NCBI RefSeq assembly: GCF_900497805.2
Contig: NW_020954556.1
Location: 59,203,424-59,267,423, forward strand
DNA: 64,000 nucleotides
DNA from: Vombatus ursinus
Lineage: Eukaryota > Chordata > Mammalia > Diprotodontia > Vombatidae
Direction of reading: 5' to 3'
A model generated the notes under the pieces. It was not told the DNA's origin. It made no database searches and saw only the letters and a program-made list of their open reading frames with translations. Position numbers and translations under genes: made by a program. Below are positions 1 through 11,330 of the stretch, one piece after another (within the stretch, counting starts at the first letter, position 1; each line of letters begins with the position of its first letter).

Positions 1-662
1 GTTTAGGACTGGCTAGTTATCCTGGCACATGCCAGGAATGGCTTGGGACACCAGAGCTTCTCTGCCACATTGTCCCATTCTTGGAACAATAGAGAGCTGA
101 AATGCCAAAAATGAATAATCTTTGTAATTAGTGCTGTTATAGACAGTATGTTTCAATTCAATTTCTCTGTTCCCTCTGAGACACTTACTGTGCATGTGTT
201 ATAGTGACTTGGCTGCATGTGGAATGAGAAGATCTGGATTCCAATCTCCGTTCTGTCAGCTTCCCTCTCTTGGCCTATTTCTATATTAGAAAACGGGATT
301 GAAGTAAGGTTCTGACCAGTTATGAATTACGTGAAGTGGAACTTAGTACATAGGAAAGGAACGTAGTGCTCTGCTTTGTGACCCTGTAACTCATAGCACT
401 GGAGGCCTTTCCTCATGTCCCATACTGACAGTATCTTCCCTCCCAAATTATTATTACTTCCCAATTACATGTATAGATCTTCTGTGTATACAGTTTATTG
501 TGTGTGAAGAGCTCCTGGAGGAAAAGCACTGTACTTGTGCCTTTTTTTGTATCCCATTTACTTAGAAGAGTGCCTGGAACATAGTGGGTGCTTAATAAAT
601 GCTGGTTGACTGACTGACTTAAATTGCTCTATACATGCTTTTGTTTTTGTTTTTAATAACAG
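1..662 (+). other. CEBPZ intron (5' part outside the window)
   Basis: This is intronic sequence before the first exon in the window. An L2 3' end sits at about 500-625. Around 190-330 there is weak likeness to a worn MIR-type SINE. Nothing else is recognised. Confidence 0.7.
500..625 (+). repeat. L2 LINE, 3' end
   Basis: It holds the L2 3' hallmark: GTATCCC, then GTGCCTGGAACATAGTGG, then TGCTTAATAAATGCTGGTTG with a TGACTGAC tail. The piece is 5'-truncated, in the sense orientation, inside a CEBPZ intron. Confidence 0.8.
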
Positions 663-752
663 AACTAGAAGATGAAGTCAGCACCAAGGCCAGCATTAAA
701 AAAGGCAAACGGAAAAAAGTAGATGATGTTGACTTTGCTGCATCACTTCAAG
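663..752 (+). other. CEBPZ: CEBPZ coding exon (first in window)
   Basis: The acceptor is a T-rich tract ending TTTTTAATAACAG at 662; the donor is AG/GTAAGA at 753. The frame starts with two bases that finish a split codon, then reads LEDEVSTKAS, a basic run KKGKRKK, and VDDVDFAASLQ. The exon ends on the first base of a glycine codon. Acidic and basic patches alternate, as in the linker that follows the CBF domain in this family. Confidence 0.93.
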
Positions 753-3389
753 GTAAGAAGAGATTAATTTCTTTCATACTTTTGTTCTCTCCGACTTAAA
801 ACTGGAAGGAACTAATGTATTTTTTCTCAGAAAATATTTCCATATTGAATATGTTCATATTTTCTCCTACACTGTAACCAGTCCTTCTTAAAGCCTCTTG
901 TAATATGCAAATCCAAAGTACATGGCATTTGTTTTTTACATTTTTTCCTTCCCTTGGTCCCTACTTCATATTTAAAAACCTTCCAGATCTCTCCTTCTCA
1001 TTCATGGTGAGAACACTGCATTACTTGACACCTAAACTCCTTTTCCACAGCATCTTTCTCCCCAAGTCTTCTGATTTTATGACACTGAAAATGGATTCCT
1101 TCCTTTCTAGCTAAAGCCAAAGGCTTGTTCTTTATCTTGCTGGAGGTTTGGAACTTCTCTGTTCTCTTCCTTGCTTACTCTTGAGCATTTAAAACATTTT
1201 TCTGAATTACTGGTGCTGATGAATAACAGGCTTACACAATTGTAATACTTTGGAACTCCATTACAAATAATTTAAAAAATCTTGACTATAAACTTTTGTC
1301 AGCTTTTTCTGTATTTAACAATGTCACAGTGATGATGTATCTCGAGGGCATAGTCATTTGCTTTAGACAGTATAGCATTATTTCTATAATTTTTTTTTTT
1401 TTACTGAAACTTTAGGCCCTGGTTTGCATAGCTGAGTCAAGTCACAGTTTTGATTCTCCTACTTGGCATTGTAGCATAGTGGAGGGATAGCTAGCCTAAG
1501 GAAGACCTTAGTTCAAGTTCACTCTTCTTTCTTCAGATCTGGCTTCAGACATTTACTAGCTGTGTGACACTGGGCAAGTCAGTAAGACTCTGCCTCAATT
1601 TCCTAAACTGTAAAGTGGAGATAATAACAGCACTTAGCTGCCCAGGGTTGTTGTAAGGATCAGATGTGATTGTATTTATAAAGTGCTTAATAGAGTGCCT
1701 GGCACATAGTAGGCACTTAAATGCTTGCTTCCTTTCCTACTTGAATTATTAAGATTGTAACAATATATAGCGTATACTGAAATATGTACATAGAAGTTGC
1801 TTCTTTAGTTTCTTTCATTTACCAACCTGCCTTTTCCTTTCCTCCATCCTCCTCTCCCCATGTGCACATCTGTCTTTACCTATCAAGTAGGGGAAATAGA
1901 GAATTCCTTAGCTGCGGACCAGTGGTTGTGACTCTTGTGGCTTCAGAAGGCAAGTGAGAATGATAGGTGGAGAGAGAGCAAGAGATAAATGGGCCAGGGC
2001 TTCCTCTTAATCTAAGCTTCTCTATCTAGCCTCTTCTACCTTCTTGTAGGATTTACAGGTATAACCTATTTCATGATGTTTTCCATTTTCTGCACTTAAT
2101 CTAGGATTTAATACCTAATACTTTTTACAGGCCCAAGGCAGAAAAAGAAGCGATCCTTCAATGACTCCAGTTTATTTGTATCTGCTGAAGAGGTAAGTAT
2201 AAAACATAGATAAAGAGCAATAAACTAAATACAATTATTTTAAGATAAAATTTTCATAAACTTCTCTTTTTTTGTTTTAAGTTTGGCCAGCTGCTGGATG
2301 AAAATGTTGGCTCCAAGTTTGATAACATTGGTATGAATGCCATGGCCAACAGAGACAATGCAAGTAAGTGGTTTGTAACATTTAAGATCAGGGGTCCTGA
2401 AATATTATTTGAGGAAGGAATAGATGACCTTGATTTAATATAACTGGAAAACCTTGTCCAAAATTTCATGGATGTGTCTTCTAGAAGAGCAGAGTGTGAA
2501 CTATGTCTTCATCATAGCTAAAGGAACTGTAGGCACCATTTGGCCCAACCCATGCACAGCAGTCTCCTCCACTGCCTACCGAAAAAACAGCCATCCATTT
2601 TTTGCCTCAACACCCCTAGTGAGAGGAGCTCATCACTGCCCCACTCAGCCCATTGTACTTGTGGACCGCTCTAGTCCTCAGGAAGTCTTTTCTTATAGCA
2701 CTTTCCACCCATTGTTTGGAGCTCTGCCCGCTGAGACCAAACAAAGCCAGTCTTTCCCCTCTTTTGTCATGGGCCTTCCACTCAAAGATCATTGTCATGC
2801 CACCCCTGAATCTTCTCTAGGCTGTCTATTCCTGTTCCCTCCAGGGATGGGAATATAGTAGAATATCAAGATGATTTGAGCAGTGTCCATGAACTGCTAT
2901 ATGGTCTTTAATTTATCAATGTCTTTTCTGAAATGGGGCTTCCAGAATTCTAATTTATTAATTACGTTACTTACCATAAGCCCCATCAAAATGAACTAAA
3001 AGTTATAATTTCTGACATTTAAAAATTATTCAATGCTTTTTTCATATTAATGAGGTGCTTTATTAAAAGATAAATCCCTGTAGAAGGTTTTCCTTTCCTT
3101 CTGCTGTATCCATCTGCCTTCAGAATAATGGAGTGGGAGGGACCTCTCACCCTACTAAAGTTTGGCTTTACGTGCTTGAAAATCCTTTTGGTAATAAAAA
3201 TACTTTATTTAATGCAATTACTCCACCAAGTCGACTTTTTTCTTCAAAGGTATCAAACAGCTTCAGTGGGAGGCTGAACGAGATGACTGGCTTCATGACA
3301 GAGATGTGAAAAGTCTTATCAGGAAGAAGAAACATTTCAAACAGAGAGGTCCAAAGAACGTGCACAAAAAGAAAAGGCCAAGGAAATGA
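663..3389 (+). CDS. CEBPZ: CEBPZ, 3' end of the coding region (four exons)
   Basis: This is the C-terminal part of CCAAT/enhancer-binding protein zeta, the vertebrate member of the Noc1/Mak21 family. The family works in the nucleolus in early 60S ribosomal subunit assembly; the human protein was first described as a CCAAT-box cofactor. Exons at 663-752, 2131-2192, 2282-2363 and 3250-3389 join in frame across GT-AG introns and give about 124 residues. I recognise the family tail from SSLFVSAEEFGQLLDEN, GSKFDNIGMNAMANRDNA and QWEAERDDWLHDRD, ending in a lysine/arginine-rich stretch and a stop at 3387-3389. The catalytic-like CBF/HEAT core lies upstream of the window. The tail is basic and low in hydrophobic residues, as expected for nucleolar retention. 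No break is seen and all splice sites look usable, so the gene is probably functional. Confidence 0.95.
1461..1735 (+). repeat. MIR/Ther-1-type CORE-SINE
   Basis: A nearly full-length copy lies in the second intron. It has a worn tRNA-like head (AGCATAGTGGAGGGATAG), the core AGCTGTGTGACACTGGGCAA, the TGTAAAGTGGAGATAATAAC block, and the L2-like tail GTGCCTGGCACATAGTAGGC. The tail shared with L2 shows which LINE mobilised it. Confidence 0.88.
2131..2192 (+). other. CEBPZ: CEBPZ coding exon
   Basis: A CTTTTTACAG acceptor precedes it and GAG/GTAAGT is the donor. It completes the split glycine codon and reads PRQKKKRSFNDSSLFVSAEE, joining directly to the next exon at FGQLLDEN. Confidence 0.94.
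2282..2363 (+). other. CEBPZ: CEBPZ coding exon
   Basis: The acceptor is TTTTGTTTTAAG at 2281. The exon reads FGQLLDENVGSKFDNIGMN then AMANRDNA and ends on the first base of a serine codon at a GTAAGT donor. This is the most conserved part of the tail and the main basis for the gene assignment. Confidence 0.95.
2500..2975 (-). repeat. L3/CR1 LINE 3' region fragment
   Basis: Read antisense it carries CR1-type 3' text: TTCTCTAGGCTG, then TTATCAATGTCTTTTCTGAAAT and a nearby CTTCCAGAATT. It sits in the last CEBPZ intron. The 134-codon open frame on the + strand here is a chance reading of this repeat. Confidence 0.6.
3250..3389 (+). other. CEBPZ: CEBPZ terminal coding exon
   Basis: The acceptor is TTTTTTCTTCAAAG at 3249. 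The exon reads IKQLQWEAERDDWLHDRD, then a basic tail with KSLIRKKKHFKQRG and KKKRPRK before TGA. The aromatic/acidic WEAERDDWLH block followed by a lysine-rich end matches the vertebrate protein C-terminus. Confidence 0.95.
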
Positions 3390-3515
3390 ATATTGTTTTT
3401 TTTTAAGAGCCAGTTATTTATAACTTTGAAATTCATCTTGTTCACTCTTATTCTGTAGCTTTCAGGCTGTTAATTGAATTTGTAATAAACAATATATATA
3501 AGACCATCTGGGTCA
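3390..3515 (+). terminator. CEBPZ: CEBPZ 3'UTR and poly(A) signal
   Basis: A short AT-rich 3'UTR follows the stop. A canonical AATAAA lies at 3484-3489, with a GT-rich stretch (GGTCATTTGTAAATTC) some 20-35 bases later, so cleavage is expected at about 3500-3515. The cleavage point is inferred. Confidence 0.75.
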
Positions 3516-4620
3516 TTTGTAAATTCATGTAAAAGTGGGGTTTTAATGAAAGCTTTAGGCTATGTTACAGGAAGGCCTAGCCTTATGGAGCAGCATATCG
3601 TAAAGATGATGATGCTAGGTCCCATTTGTACACAGAGATCTGAGAGCCCTGGGAGGAGGTGGGGAGTAATGGATACTGCTCCTTTTATAGGTGAGGGTAC
3701 AGGCTTTGGGAGGGGTAAAATGACCTGGTTAGAGTTGTCCAGTTAGTGTCTTGGATTCAGGAAAGTCTACATTTGCAGATAAACCTTTTGGAGTCCTATT
3801 TAATATGGTAAAACCTGAAGACTTGGAAATAGGGTAGCACTTTCTAGTATCTCAGGGCAGTGCTTTTGAAACTGGTTCGTGGGGAGGACCAGAAAGACTT
3901 GGGAAGGGAGCTGGTATTTGTCAAGTTACACATGGCAGGGTACATAATGAGTTGAGAAGTATAGCATGTTAGCCCAGTGTATCTGTACTAGAGCATAATC
4001 TCTCCCTTTTCAGCCCATCTATAACATCCTTTGTGTAAAGAGTACGTTTTAAATTCCGAAGCTTCTCTTTGACTGAAATACAATATCACTTAAATTCATT
4101 TGATGAAGAAGTTATAGAGGTTAGAGTACTGTAATAATAGATAGTTATGGAGCACTTTAAAGTTTGTAAAACACTCCACATCTAGTCACCTTTTTGATAG
4201 AACACGGGAAAATTTCTGAACAACCTACATTTTTATTTCTTTCTAGGGAAAGGGTTTAAGGCAAGGAATGAATCAGTTCTTTTCCATTCGCCAGATGTGT
4301 TATGTCCAGATATTTTCCGAGAGAGCTCTAAGGGAGATAACAGATAATCCTTCAATCAAATAAGGAGTCTGCTTCCCAGTTTATAATACTCAAAAAATAA
4401 TGTTAGGTACTGAAGAGAATCTGTGAAACTGCTATTTCAAGGCTGAGAAAGGAAAGGTCATTTTTGATTGTGGGATGCCACAAATCCTTCATAAAAGTTA
4501 ACATTCACCTGTCTCAAAAACTCAATAGTACTTTTTTAAATAAGTTTTTTACAATTCTGAGCACACCCTCCCTCCATGAGATTTTCTATACACAACACAG
4601 AACATAGAGGATTGTATATG
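3516..4620. other. Intergenic DNA downstream of CEBPZ, no gene seen
   Basis: No exon or intact repeat was recognised. At about 4125-4200 the text GGAGCACTTTAAAGTTTG looks like the tail of a CORE-SINE on the - strand. A short open frame at 3546-3746 has no family resemblance. Confidence 0.5.
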
Positions 4621-5110
4621 AAACCATGAATTTTTATTTCACACTCTTTACTTTGAAAATATACGTTTATAATGCATTTCACATTATTTTAAAAATTGCC
4701 CTTGTCTGTGCTTCCTCCTGGAAAATAAAACATTTTTATTCTGATGTGCATTTTTAAAGATGTTCCATCAAACTCCTTTTTGGGCTTCATGTTTGCTACC
4801 CTGCACCTTCCCCTGCCCCCAATCAAAAATAAAACCCTTTTTAAACAAATAATTATAGTCAAGCAATACAAATCTCCACAGTGTACAAATCCAAAAATGT
4901 GTATTTTTCTATACCTTGAGTATGTCACCTCTGTTAGGAGATGACAAACTGACATGCTTCATTATAGATCTTTTGGAAAGTGGAGTTGATCTTTGCTTTC
5001 AGAGTTCTGAAATCATTCAGTGTTGAATTTGATTTTGTTTTGTTTTTTACTGTTAACCATTTGAATTTCTCTGATTCTGCTCTGTTCATGCCATCCACGA
5101 TTCTCTGAAA
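4620..5110 (-). repeat. L1 LINE, 3' end fragment
   Basis: Read antisense, it follows the marsupial L1 3'UTR: CAAGCAATACAAATCTCCACA, a CACCTCTGTTAGGAGATGAC block, then CTGATTCTGCTCTGTTCATG. It is 5'-truncated and heavily diverged. Confidence 0.6.
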
Positions 5111-5111
5111 T

Positions 5112-6790
5112 TTTCTTTTTTAAAAAAAAAATTTTAGTTTAAATTTATGAAATAAGCATTTCCATAATATAGTAGAATTAAAAGGATGATTGCACATGAA
5201 TCTCCAAATCTACTATGTACAACTTGCTATTCTTTTTAAATATATAATAAAGTTATCATGTAATTGTTTTCTTTTTTTTAACCCTTCCTCCTCCCCCCAC
5301 CGTAGAGCTGGCTACCATTAGATACAAATGTGTGTGTGTGTGTGTAGAATCATTCTATACATATTTCTATTAGTTTTTTGGATGCAGAGAGTGTTTTCAT
5401 AGGTTCTTTGTAGTTAATTTGGGTATTTATAATAGTCAAAATGATTAGTCACTCAAAGTTCTTAAAATAATATTGCTGTTACTATATATATGTATATATA
5501 TGTGTGTGTAAAATCTTTCTATACATATTTCTATTCTTTGGATGCAGATAGTGTCTTCGTAGGTTCTTTGTAGTTAATTTGGGTATTTATAATAGTCAAA
5601 ATGATTAGTCACTCAAAGTTGTTCTTAAAATAATATTGCTTTTACTGTATATGACATTCTCTTAGTTCTGCTCATTTTGCTCCAAATTATTTTGCGCAAG
5701 TCTATCCATGTTTTTCTAAAATCAACAAGCCCATCATTTCTTATGGCATAGAAGTACTCTAACTCTATAATGTATCACAACTTGTTCAGCCACTCCCCAA
5801 TTGATGGGCATCCCTGAAATTTCCGGTTTTTTGCCACCACAAAGAGAGCTGCTGCAAGTTCTTTTCCTTTTTCCCCAATCATTTTTGAAAATAAGACCTA
5901 GTAGTGGTATTGCTGGGTCAAAGGGAATAGGCAGTTTAGTAACTTTGAGCATAATTCCAGATTGCTCTCCAAAATGGATCAGTTCATAGTTCCACCAACA
6001 GTCAATTGGTTTCCCATTTTCCCATATCCTCATCAACATTTATTGCTTTCTCCTTCAATTATTTTAGCCAGTGTAATATGTTATCTCAAAGTTGTCTTAA
6101 TATGCATTTCTCTAGTCAATAATGATTTAGAGCATTTATCAATTGGGGAATGATTTGTACTCTTACAGATTTGACAAAGTTCTTTATGTATTTGAGATGT
6201 GAGACATTTATCTGAGAAGCTGTCTATAAAATTTTCCCCCAATCTTTTGCTTTCCTTCTGATCTTAACTACATTTGTTTTATTTGTACAGAATCTTTTTA
6301 ATTTAATGTAATTGAAATTTTTCATTTTATACCTCACACTGCTCTCTATCTCTTATCCATAAGTCTTTTGGTACTATTTTCTTCTAATTCCCTTATGATA
6401 TCTCTCTTTATATTTAGGTCATGTATCCATTTTGGCCTTATCTTGGTAATTGGTGTAAGATAATGTTCTATGCCCAATTTCTGCCAGACTGCATTCCAGT
6501 TTTCCCAACAATTTTTACCATATAATGAATTCTTATCTCAAAAACTTAAGTCTTTACACTTGTCAAATACAAGATTACTGTATTTGCTACTGTAGTATGT
6601 CTACTCTGTTTCCTTGCTCTATTTTTTTATTTCTTAGCCCAATACCAGATAGTTTTGATAATTACTATAGTTTTGATAATTACTGCCTTTAAGATCTGGT
6701 ACTACTAAACCTCTTTCCTTTACATTTTTTTAAATTAATATTCTTGGCTTTTTGTTCTAAATGAATTTTATTTTGTTTTTTTCTAATTCA
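5112..6790 (-). repeat. L1 LINE, 3' third, with an internal tandem duplication
   Basis: The 3'UTR and ORF2 C-terminal part are antisense. The ORF2 text CATTCCCCAATTGATGGGCA, GGTATTGCTGGGTCAAAGGG and CAGTTCATAGTTCCACCAAC corresponds to the PFDPAIPLLG...WLN region of L1 ORF2. The 3'UTR holds a roughly 160-base direct duplication (5345-5487 and 5508-5652). The element is 5'-truncated near the start of the C-terminal third of ORF2 and carries many stops. Confidence 0.85.
5345..5652. repeat. Tandem duplication inside an L1 3'UTR
   Basis: Two copies lie 160-164 bases apart. Positions 5401-5460 and 5561-5620 are identical over 60 bases. Each copy starts next to a TGTGTGTG run. Other L1 copies of this subfamily (for example 36960-37150) have a single copy. 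Confidence 0.9.
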
Positions 6791-6829
6791 GTAAAATAAT
6801 TTTTTGGTAATTGAAATCATCTCTTCATT

Positions 6830-7365
6830 TCTTACAGTACAACAGTATTTCATTACATTCATAAATCACGATCTGTTAAGCCATTCCCCATTTGATGGGT
6901 ACCCCCTTAGAATCTAGTTCTTTGCTTTCTACCACCCCCTTCCCCACCCCCTGCTTTTAAATTCCCTTTTCAGGTTTGAGAAGTTTACTTTGTTTACAAG
7001 TACTCCTTTATAACTGCTAGTCCTTCCCTAGTATTTATCCTCCCTCTTAATTACTTCCCCCCATCCCCATTTGTCTCACTCTTGAGTTTGATGTATTAAT
7101 GCAACAATGGTGGGTGTTTCACCCATTGTTTCAAACAAGTGAGATTCATCTGATGTCTGTTCTCCCCCATACACACAAACACTCCTTCCATGTTTGTCTA
7201 ATCTTCTCATGCACCTCAATTTTTTTTATTATTTTATTTTTTCTCAATTTCATGTAAAGACAATTTTTTAACATTTACTTTTTAAAATTTGAGTTCCAAA
7301 TTCCCTCCCTGCCTTTCCTCCTTGTGGAGGCAAGCAATTTGATATAAATTATGCATGATGCACTT
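6830..7365 (-). repeat. L1 fragments (3' part) and CT-rich spacer
   Basis: Positions 6830-6930 hold antisense ORF2 text (TTAAGCCATTCCCCATTTGA). Positions 7210-7365 hold an antisense L1 3' end (AAAATTTGAGTTCCAAATTC). The 6935-7205 stretch between them is pyrimidine-rich and not assigned; it may be the purine-rich L1 inter-ORF spacer read backwards. Confidence 0.5.
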
Positions 7366-7394
7366 CAGTTATGAAGAATAGCAAGTACTTCCCT

Positions 7395-7530
7395 CATCCC
7401 TCCATCTGTAGTCCTCTCTAGAATTCATCTTGTCAGCATCCTTTCTAAAATAATGAATGCTTAGACCTGAATGCAATAGTCTAGATGTGATCTGAGCTGG
7501 GCACAGTACGCATCCCATCTCTGCTAAAAA
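7395..7530 (-). repeat. L3/CR1 3' fragment
   Basis: The antisense text AATGCAATAGTCTAGATGTGATCTGAGCTGGGC matches, in pieces, the CR1 3' stretch that reads 'acagtactccagatgtggtctgacc'. Confidence 0.6.
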
Positions 7531-7564
7531 AACATTCAGTAGTTCCCTACTACTTAAACATAAG

Positions 7565-7963
7565 GGAGGTCTTAACCTTTGGCAATATGGTGAAGCCTAT
7601 GAACCCCTTTTCAGAATGTATTTAAATGTTTAAAATGCATAGGATTACAAAGTAAATCAATTACTTGGAAATAGTTACCAAAATATTTTTTAAAAATTCA
7701 TAATCCCCAGTTAATAACATCAAGCATTTATATAGTACTTTAAGGTTTACACAGTGCTTTTTAAACATTTTATCTTTACACCAAGCTTGAGAGGCAGATG
7801 CTACTATGAGCCCCATTTTACATCTGAGGAAACTGAGGCAGATAAGTGACTAGACCAGGGTCACACAACTAGTGTCTGAGGCTGCACTTGAACTTGTCTT
7901 ATCCTCACCCCATGTGCTTCATTCTATTCTGCCACCTAGCTGCCTGAGGTTAAGAACCCCTGA
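7565..7963 (+). mobile_element. hAT-like non-autonomous DNA transposon, split by a SINE
   Basis: The ends are inverted copies of each other: GGTCTTAACC on the left and GGTTAAGAACCCCTG on the right. The body (GGTGAAGCCTATGAACCCCTTT, GCATAGGATTACAAAG) is the same repeat as at 42295-42495 in the opposite orientation. A MIR-type SINE (7708-7945) interrupts it, so it is older than that SINE. It has no coding capacity. Confidence 0.6.
7708..7945 (-). repeat. MIR-type CORE-SINE (marsupial form)
   Basis: On the - strand it runs from the tRNA-like head at GCCACCTAGCTGCC, through core text GTCACACAACTAGT and GAGGAAACTGAGGCA, to the tail at CATTTATATAGTACTTTAAG. It is nearly full length and inserted in the hAT-like element. 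Confidence 0.88.
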
Positions 7964-8094
7964 CCTAGGAAATAACATGAATTCATCCATTAGGTATTAA
8001 TTGAATCCTGTTATAGACAGAGACAGTCTCTGTTCTCATGTTCACCTCCATCCTTCAATTTAAAAACTAAAAATGAATGTCTTCTAGGAATTAT

Positions 8095-8375
8095 AAGTCT
8101 TAGGAGATGGTCAGTAAACATTTGTTAAGTGCTTATTATGTGCTAGGCACCTGTGCTAAGCTCTGAGTATACAGAAAAAGCCAAACAAGGTATGTACAGG
8201 ATAAATTGGAAACAATCAGCAGAAGGAAGGCACCAGAATTAAGAGAGATTGGAAGAGGTTTCTTGTGGCAGGTGGCATTTTAGCTGAGACTTCAAGTCAG
8301 GGAAGTAGGAGGTGGACAGGAGGAGCATTCCGGATATGGGGGGGACAGTCTGGGAATGCCTGGAGCGGAGGGATA
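8095..8375 (-). repeat. L2 LINE 3' end
   Basis: Antisense L2 tail: AACATTTGTTAAGTGCTTATTATGTGCTAGGCAC in pieces, then AGCATTCCGGATATGGG further in. It is truncated in the 3' part of the element. Confidence 0.8.
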
Positions 8376-8849
8376 GAATATGTTGTTTGGGGAATCACAA
8401 GGAAATGTTTTAGACTCTAGCTCCTGGCCCATAAGTAGAAAAGTCAGTATTGAGTATAAAGGGGTTTCTCCCCCAAAAGCATTGTTTGCCACTTACTATA
8501 AGAGCCCCCATCGTACTCTCTCTGAAAGTAGCCTAGAAAGCATTAACTTTTGTTTGCCGTATATCGCACTTTTGGTTTGTATTAAGCTTGGAGTTACTAA
8601 AAATCTCAGGTTTTTTCACATGAATAGTTGTGTAGCTGCTCTTCTCTCTTATTGTGCTCATAAAGTTGACTTTTTGTAAGTTTAAGATTTTACACATATT
8701 CCTATTGAATTCCATATTAATAGATTTGATCTATTACTCTTTCCCACTTAAAAGTATGGGGTTATAGATTTAGACCTGTTTTCTGGGAGTCAATGCTGTC
8801 ATCCAACATGTTAAACAGTTCATAACCGTTTTCAGCAATAGGTTAGTAT

Positions 8850-9125
8850 GCTAGTAGATGGCACAGTGGGTAGACCATTGACTGGACTCAGAGTCAGGAG
8901 GTCCCGAGTTCAATTCTAGCTTCAGACACTTAATAGCTGTGTGACCCTGGCCAAGTCTCTAGCCTCTGTCTGCCTCAATTTTCTCAACTGTAAAATGAAG
9001 ATGATAACAGCACCTACCTTCTAGGGTTGTTGTGAGGATCAAATGATACAATATTTGCAAAGCACGTATCACAGTGTGTAGCCCTTAGTAGGCTCTACAT
9101 AAATGCTTATTCTCTTCTCCTTTCT
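8850..9125 (+). repeat. MIR/Ther-1-type CORE-SINE
   Basis: It has the head GATGGCACAGTGGGTAGACC with A- and B-box-like text (GAGTTCAATTCTAG), the core AGCTGTGTGACCCTGGCCAA, AACTGTAAAATGAAGATGAT, and the tail CATAAATGCTTATT. It is almost complete. Confidence 0.9.
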
Positions 9126-9479
9126 GTCTTCTGAAAGGTTTTCCACATTGACTATTTTTTCCTTTTGTCATTTTTCAGATTTCATGGGAATTAGGTGGAA
9201 CTTTATACTTGTTAATTACATTTATCTTGTTATTAATCATTTAGAGCATTTTTTCCTATTGTTCTCAATTGTTTTTCTTCCTTTGAAAACTTCATATCCT
9301 TTGGCCCTTTTATATTGGGAAGTAATTCTTGGTCTTATAAATTTAAGTCAATTCCTTATGTATTTTTATATATTCATATTTATCCGCCGCTTGATGCAAA
9401 GATTTCTCCCTTTCCCAAGATGATAGCTTTTCTTTTTAGGCTAGCTGCATTGATTTTGTTCATGCAAAAATTCCTTGAG

Positions 9480-9575
9480 TGCAGTACTGTTTCATTTTGT
9501 CTTAGAATCCTTAATACTTAGCATAATGCCTGGCACATAGTAGAAGCTCTTTAAGTGCTTGTCAGATAAGTTGTC
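9480..9575 (+). repeat. L2 3' tail
   Basis: The text TGCCTGGCACATAGTAGAAG, then CTTTAAGTGCTTG, is the L2 3' terminus. It lies within the antisense L1. Confidence 0.6.
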
Positions 9576-10424
9576 CTTAGAAATGGTTTTGTCTTTTGTA
9601 AGCACTTTTATCACTCATTTCATTAATTATTCTTCCCTAACCCTAGTGGTGAAAACTAACTTCTAACCTTTCTCTTCTATTTTTTTTTTTGAATGAAGTG
9701 ATCTTTTATAATTAGATCACCTATTTACATGGTGAGAGGTGCTGATCTAAATCCATTTTCCCTTAAACTGTTTTCTAGTTTTTTTAGCATGTCTTTTCTC
9801 ATAGGGAGTTCTTCACAAATTAATCTGTTTTAGGCATTATTAACCACTGGACTGTTGTAATCCTTTGTTTCCCAGTCTTGTCTTTCTAATTTCTTCTACT
9901 GATCTACTTTTATAATTTTTGACCAATATTAAATAATATATGGTTATTACTTCATATACTTTGAAATCTGGCAATACTAGTCTGCCTTTGTTCCTACTCT
10001 TTTTTTCATTACTTCCCATGCAATTCTTGATCTCGTCGTTCAAATAAAGTTTATTATTTTGCATGTTTCTAGAAATTAACCTCATTGGAATTAGATGAAT
10101 GTCACACTATGTTTGTAGATTCATTTCGGTAGTGTTGTTATTTTTTATTATATTGGCAAAGTCCAGTCATTAACAATGGCTAATTTCTGATTGTTTTCCT
10201 TTATTTCTATAAAGTGTTTTGAAGTTTCATTTATATATACATATATCTTTAGTATGTTTTGATAAGTTAACTCACAGTTTTTATTTTCTGTAGTTATTTT
10301 GAATAGATTTTTTTATTTTTCATATCCTCCTAGATTTTGTTAGGATTGTGCAGAGATATTGATGATTGTTATGGATTTATTTTTCATCTCATTTCTTCAC
10401 CAAAAGTATTAATTATCTAGATAA

Positions 10425-10680
10425 TAATAGCAAAAGCTAGCATTTCTATAACACCTGCAATGTGCTAACACATTTTAGAAATATTTCATTTGTTCCGTGC
10501 AACAACCCTGGGAGTTAAATGCTATTATCATTCTCATTTTACAGCTGTGGAAACAGAAGTTAAGTGACTTTGCCCAGAGTCATAGAGCTAGTAAGTGTCT
10601 GAGGCTGGATTTGAACTCATGTCTTCTGGATCTCAGGCCTGGCTCTCTGTCTACTATGCCACCTTATTGCCTCTAATAAC
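10425..10680 (-). repeat. MIR-type CORE-SINE (marsupial form)
   Basis: On the - strand the head is near GCCACCTTATTGCC, the core is AGAGCTAGTAAGTGTCTGAG, and the tail ends at AATAATAGCAAAAGCTAGCA. It is inserted into the old L1. Confidence 0.88.
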
Positions 10681-11064
10681 CGTGATTAGTTTTCTTTACT
10701 AATTCTTTGGAGTTTACTAAGTAAACCATATCATCTACAAATAGGATAGTTTTGTCTCTTCTTTCCCTGTTTTTATTCCTTTCTTTGTCTTATCCCATTG
10801 CTTTAGCTTGCTTTTCTAGTACTGTGCCAAATAATTGAACCCGAGAACATTTGCTTCACCCCTGAACTTCCTGGGCAACATTTCATTGTTCCTTCATTGA
10901 AAATAATACTGATAGCCAGAGATAAATATTTCTGAACATATTAAAGAAATTCCATTTCATGCCCTTGTCTTTTAGGGTTTTTAACAGAAATGAGGATCTA
11001 TTTTGTTGAATACATTTTCTGTCCTTATAATCATGTGGACTTTGTTATTTTTGTTGTTTACATG

Positions 11065-11330
11065 ATTGTTGTAGTTACTCAGTCATTCAGTTGTGTCTGA
11101 TTCTTCGTGACATCATAGTTGTTTTTCTGTGGGGTTTTCTTGGTAAAAATACTGGATTGGTTTGCCATTTACTTCTCCAGTGGATCACCTTTTTGTCAGT
11201 GATTTATGAAGTAAAAAGAGGTTAAGTGACTTGCCCAGGGTCGCTAGGAAGTGTCTGAGCCTGGATTTGAACTCAGGTCTACTTGATTCCAGGCCAGGTG
11301 CTTTATTCACAATGCCACTGGATTCCCCCT
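11065..11330 (-). repeat. RTE-tailed SINE
   Basis: The tRNA/CORE head lies at the right (GTGACTTGCCCAGGGTCG). At the left is a tail reading, in the element's own sense, AGAATCAGACACAACTGAATG, the BovB/RTE 3' end motif. This shows that RTE supplied the reverse transcriptase for this family. Confidence 0.8.

Noticed and set aside
2454-2858. 134-codon open frame in the last CEBPZ intron
   Set aside because: It lies in antisense L3/CR1 3' sequence; no start context, no family and no splice support.
5401-5620. Direct repeats as a possible CRISPR-like or satellite array
   Set aside because: There are only two units, and both are L1 3'UTR.
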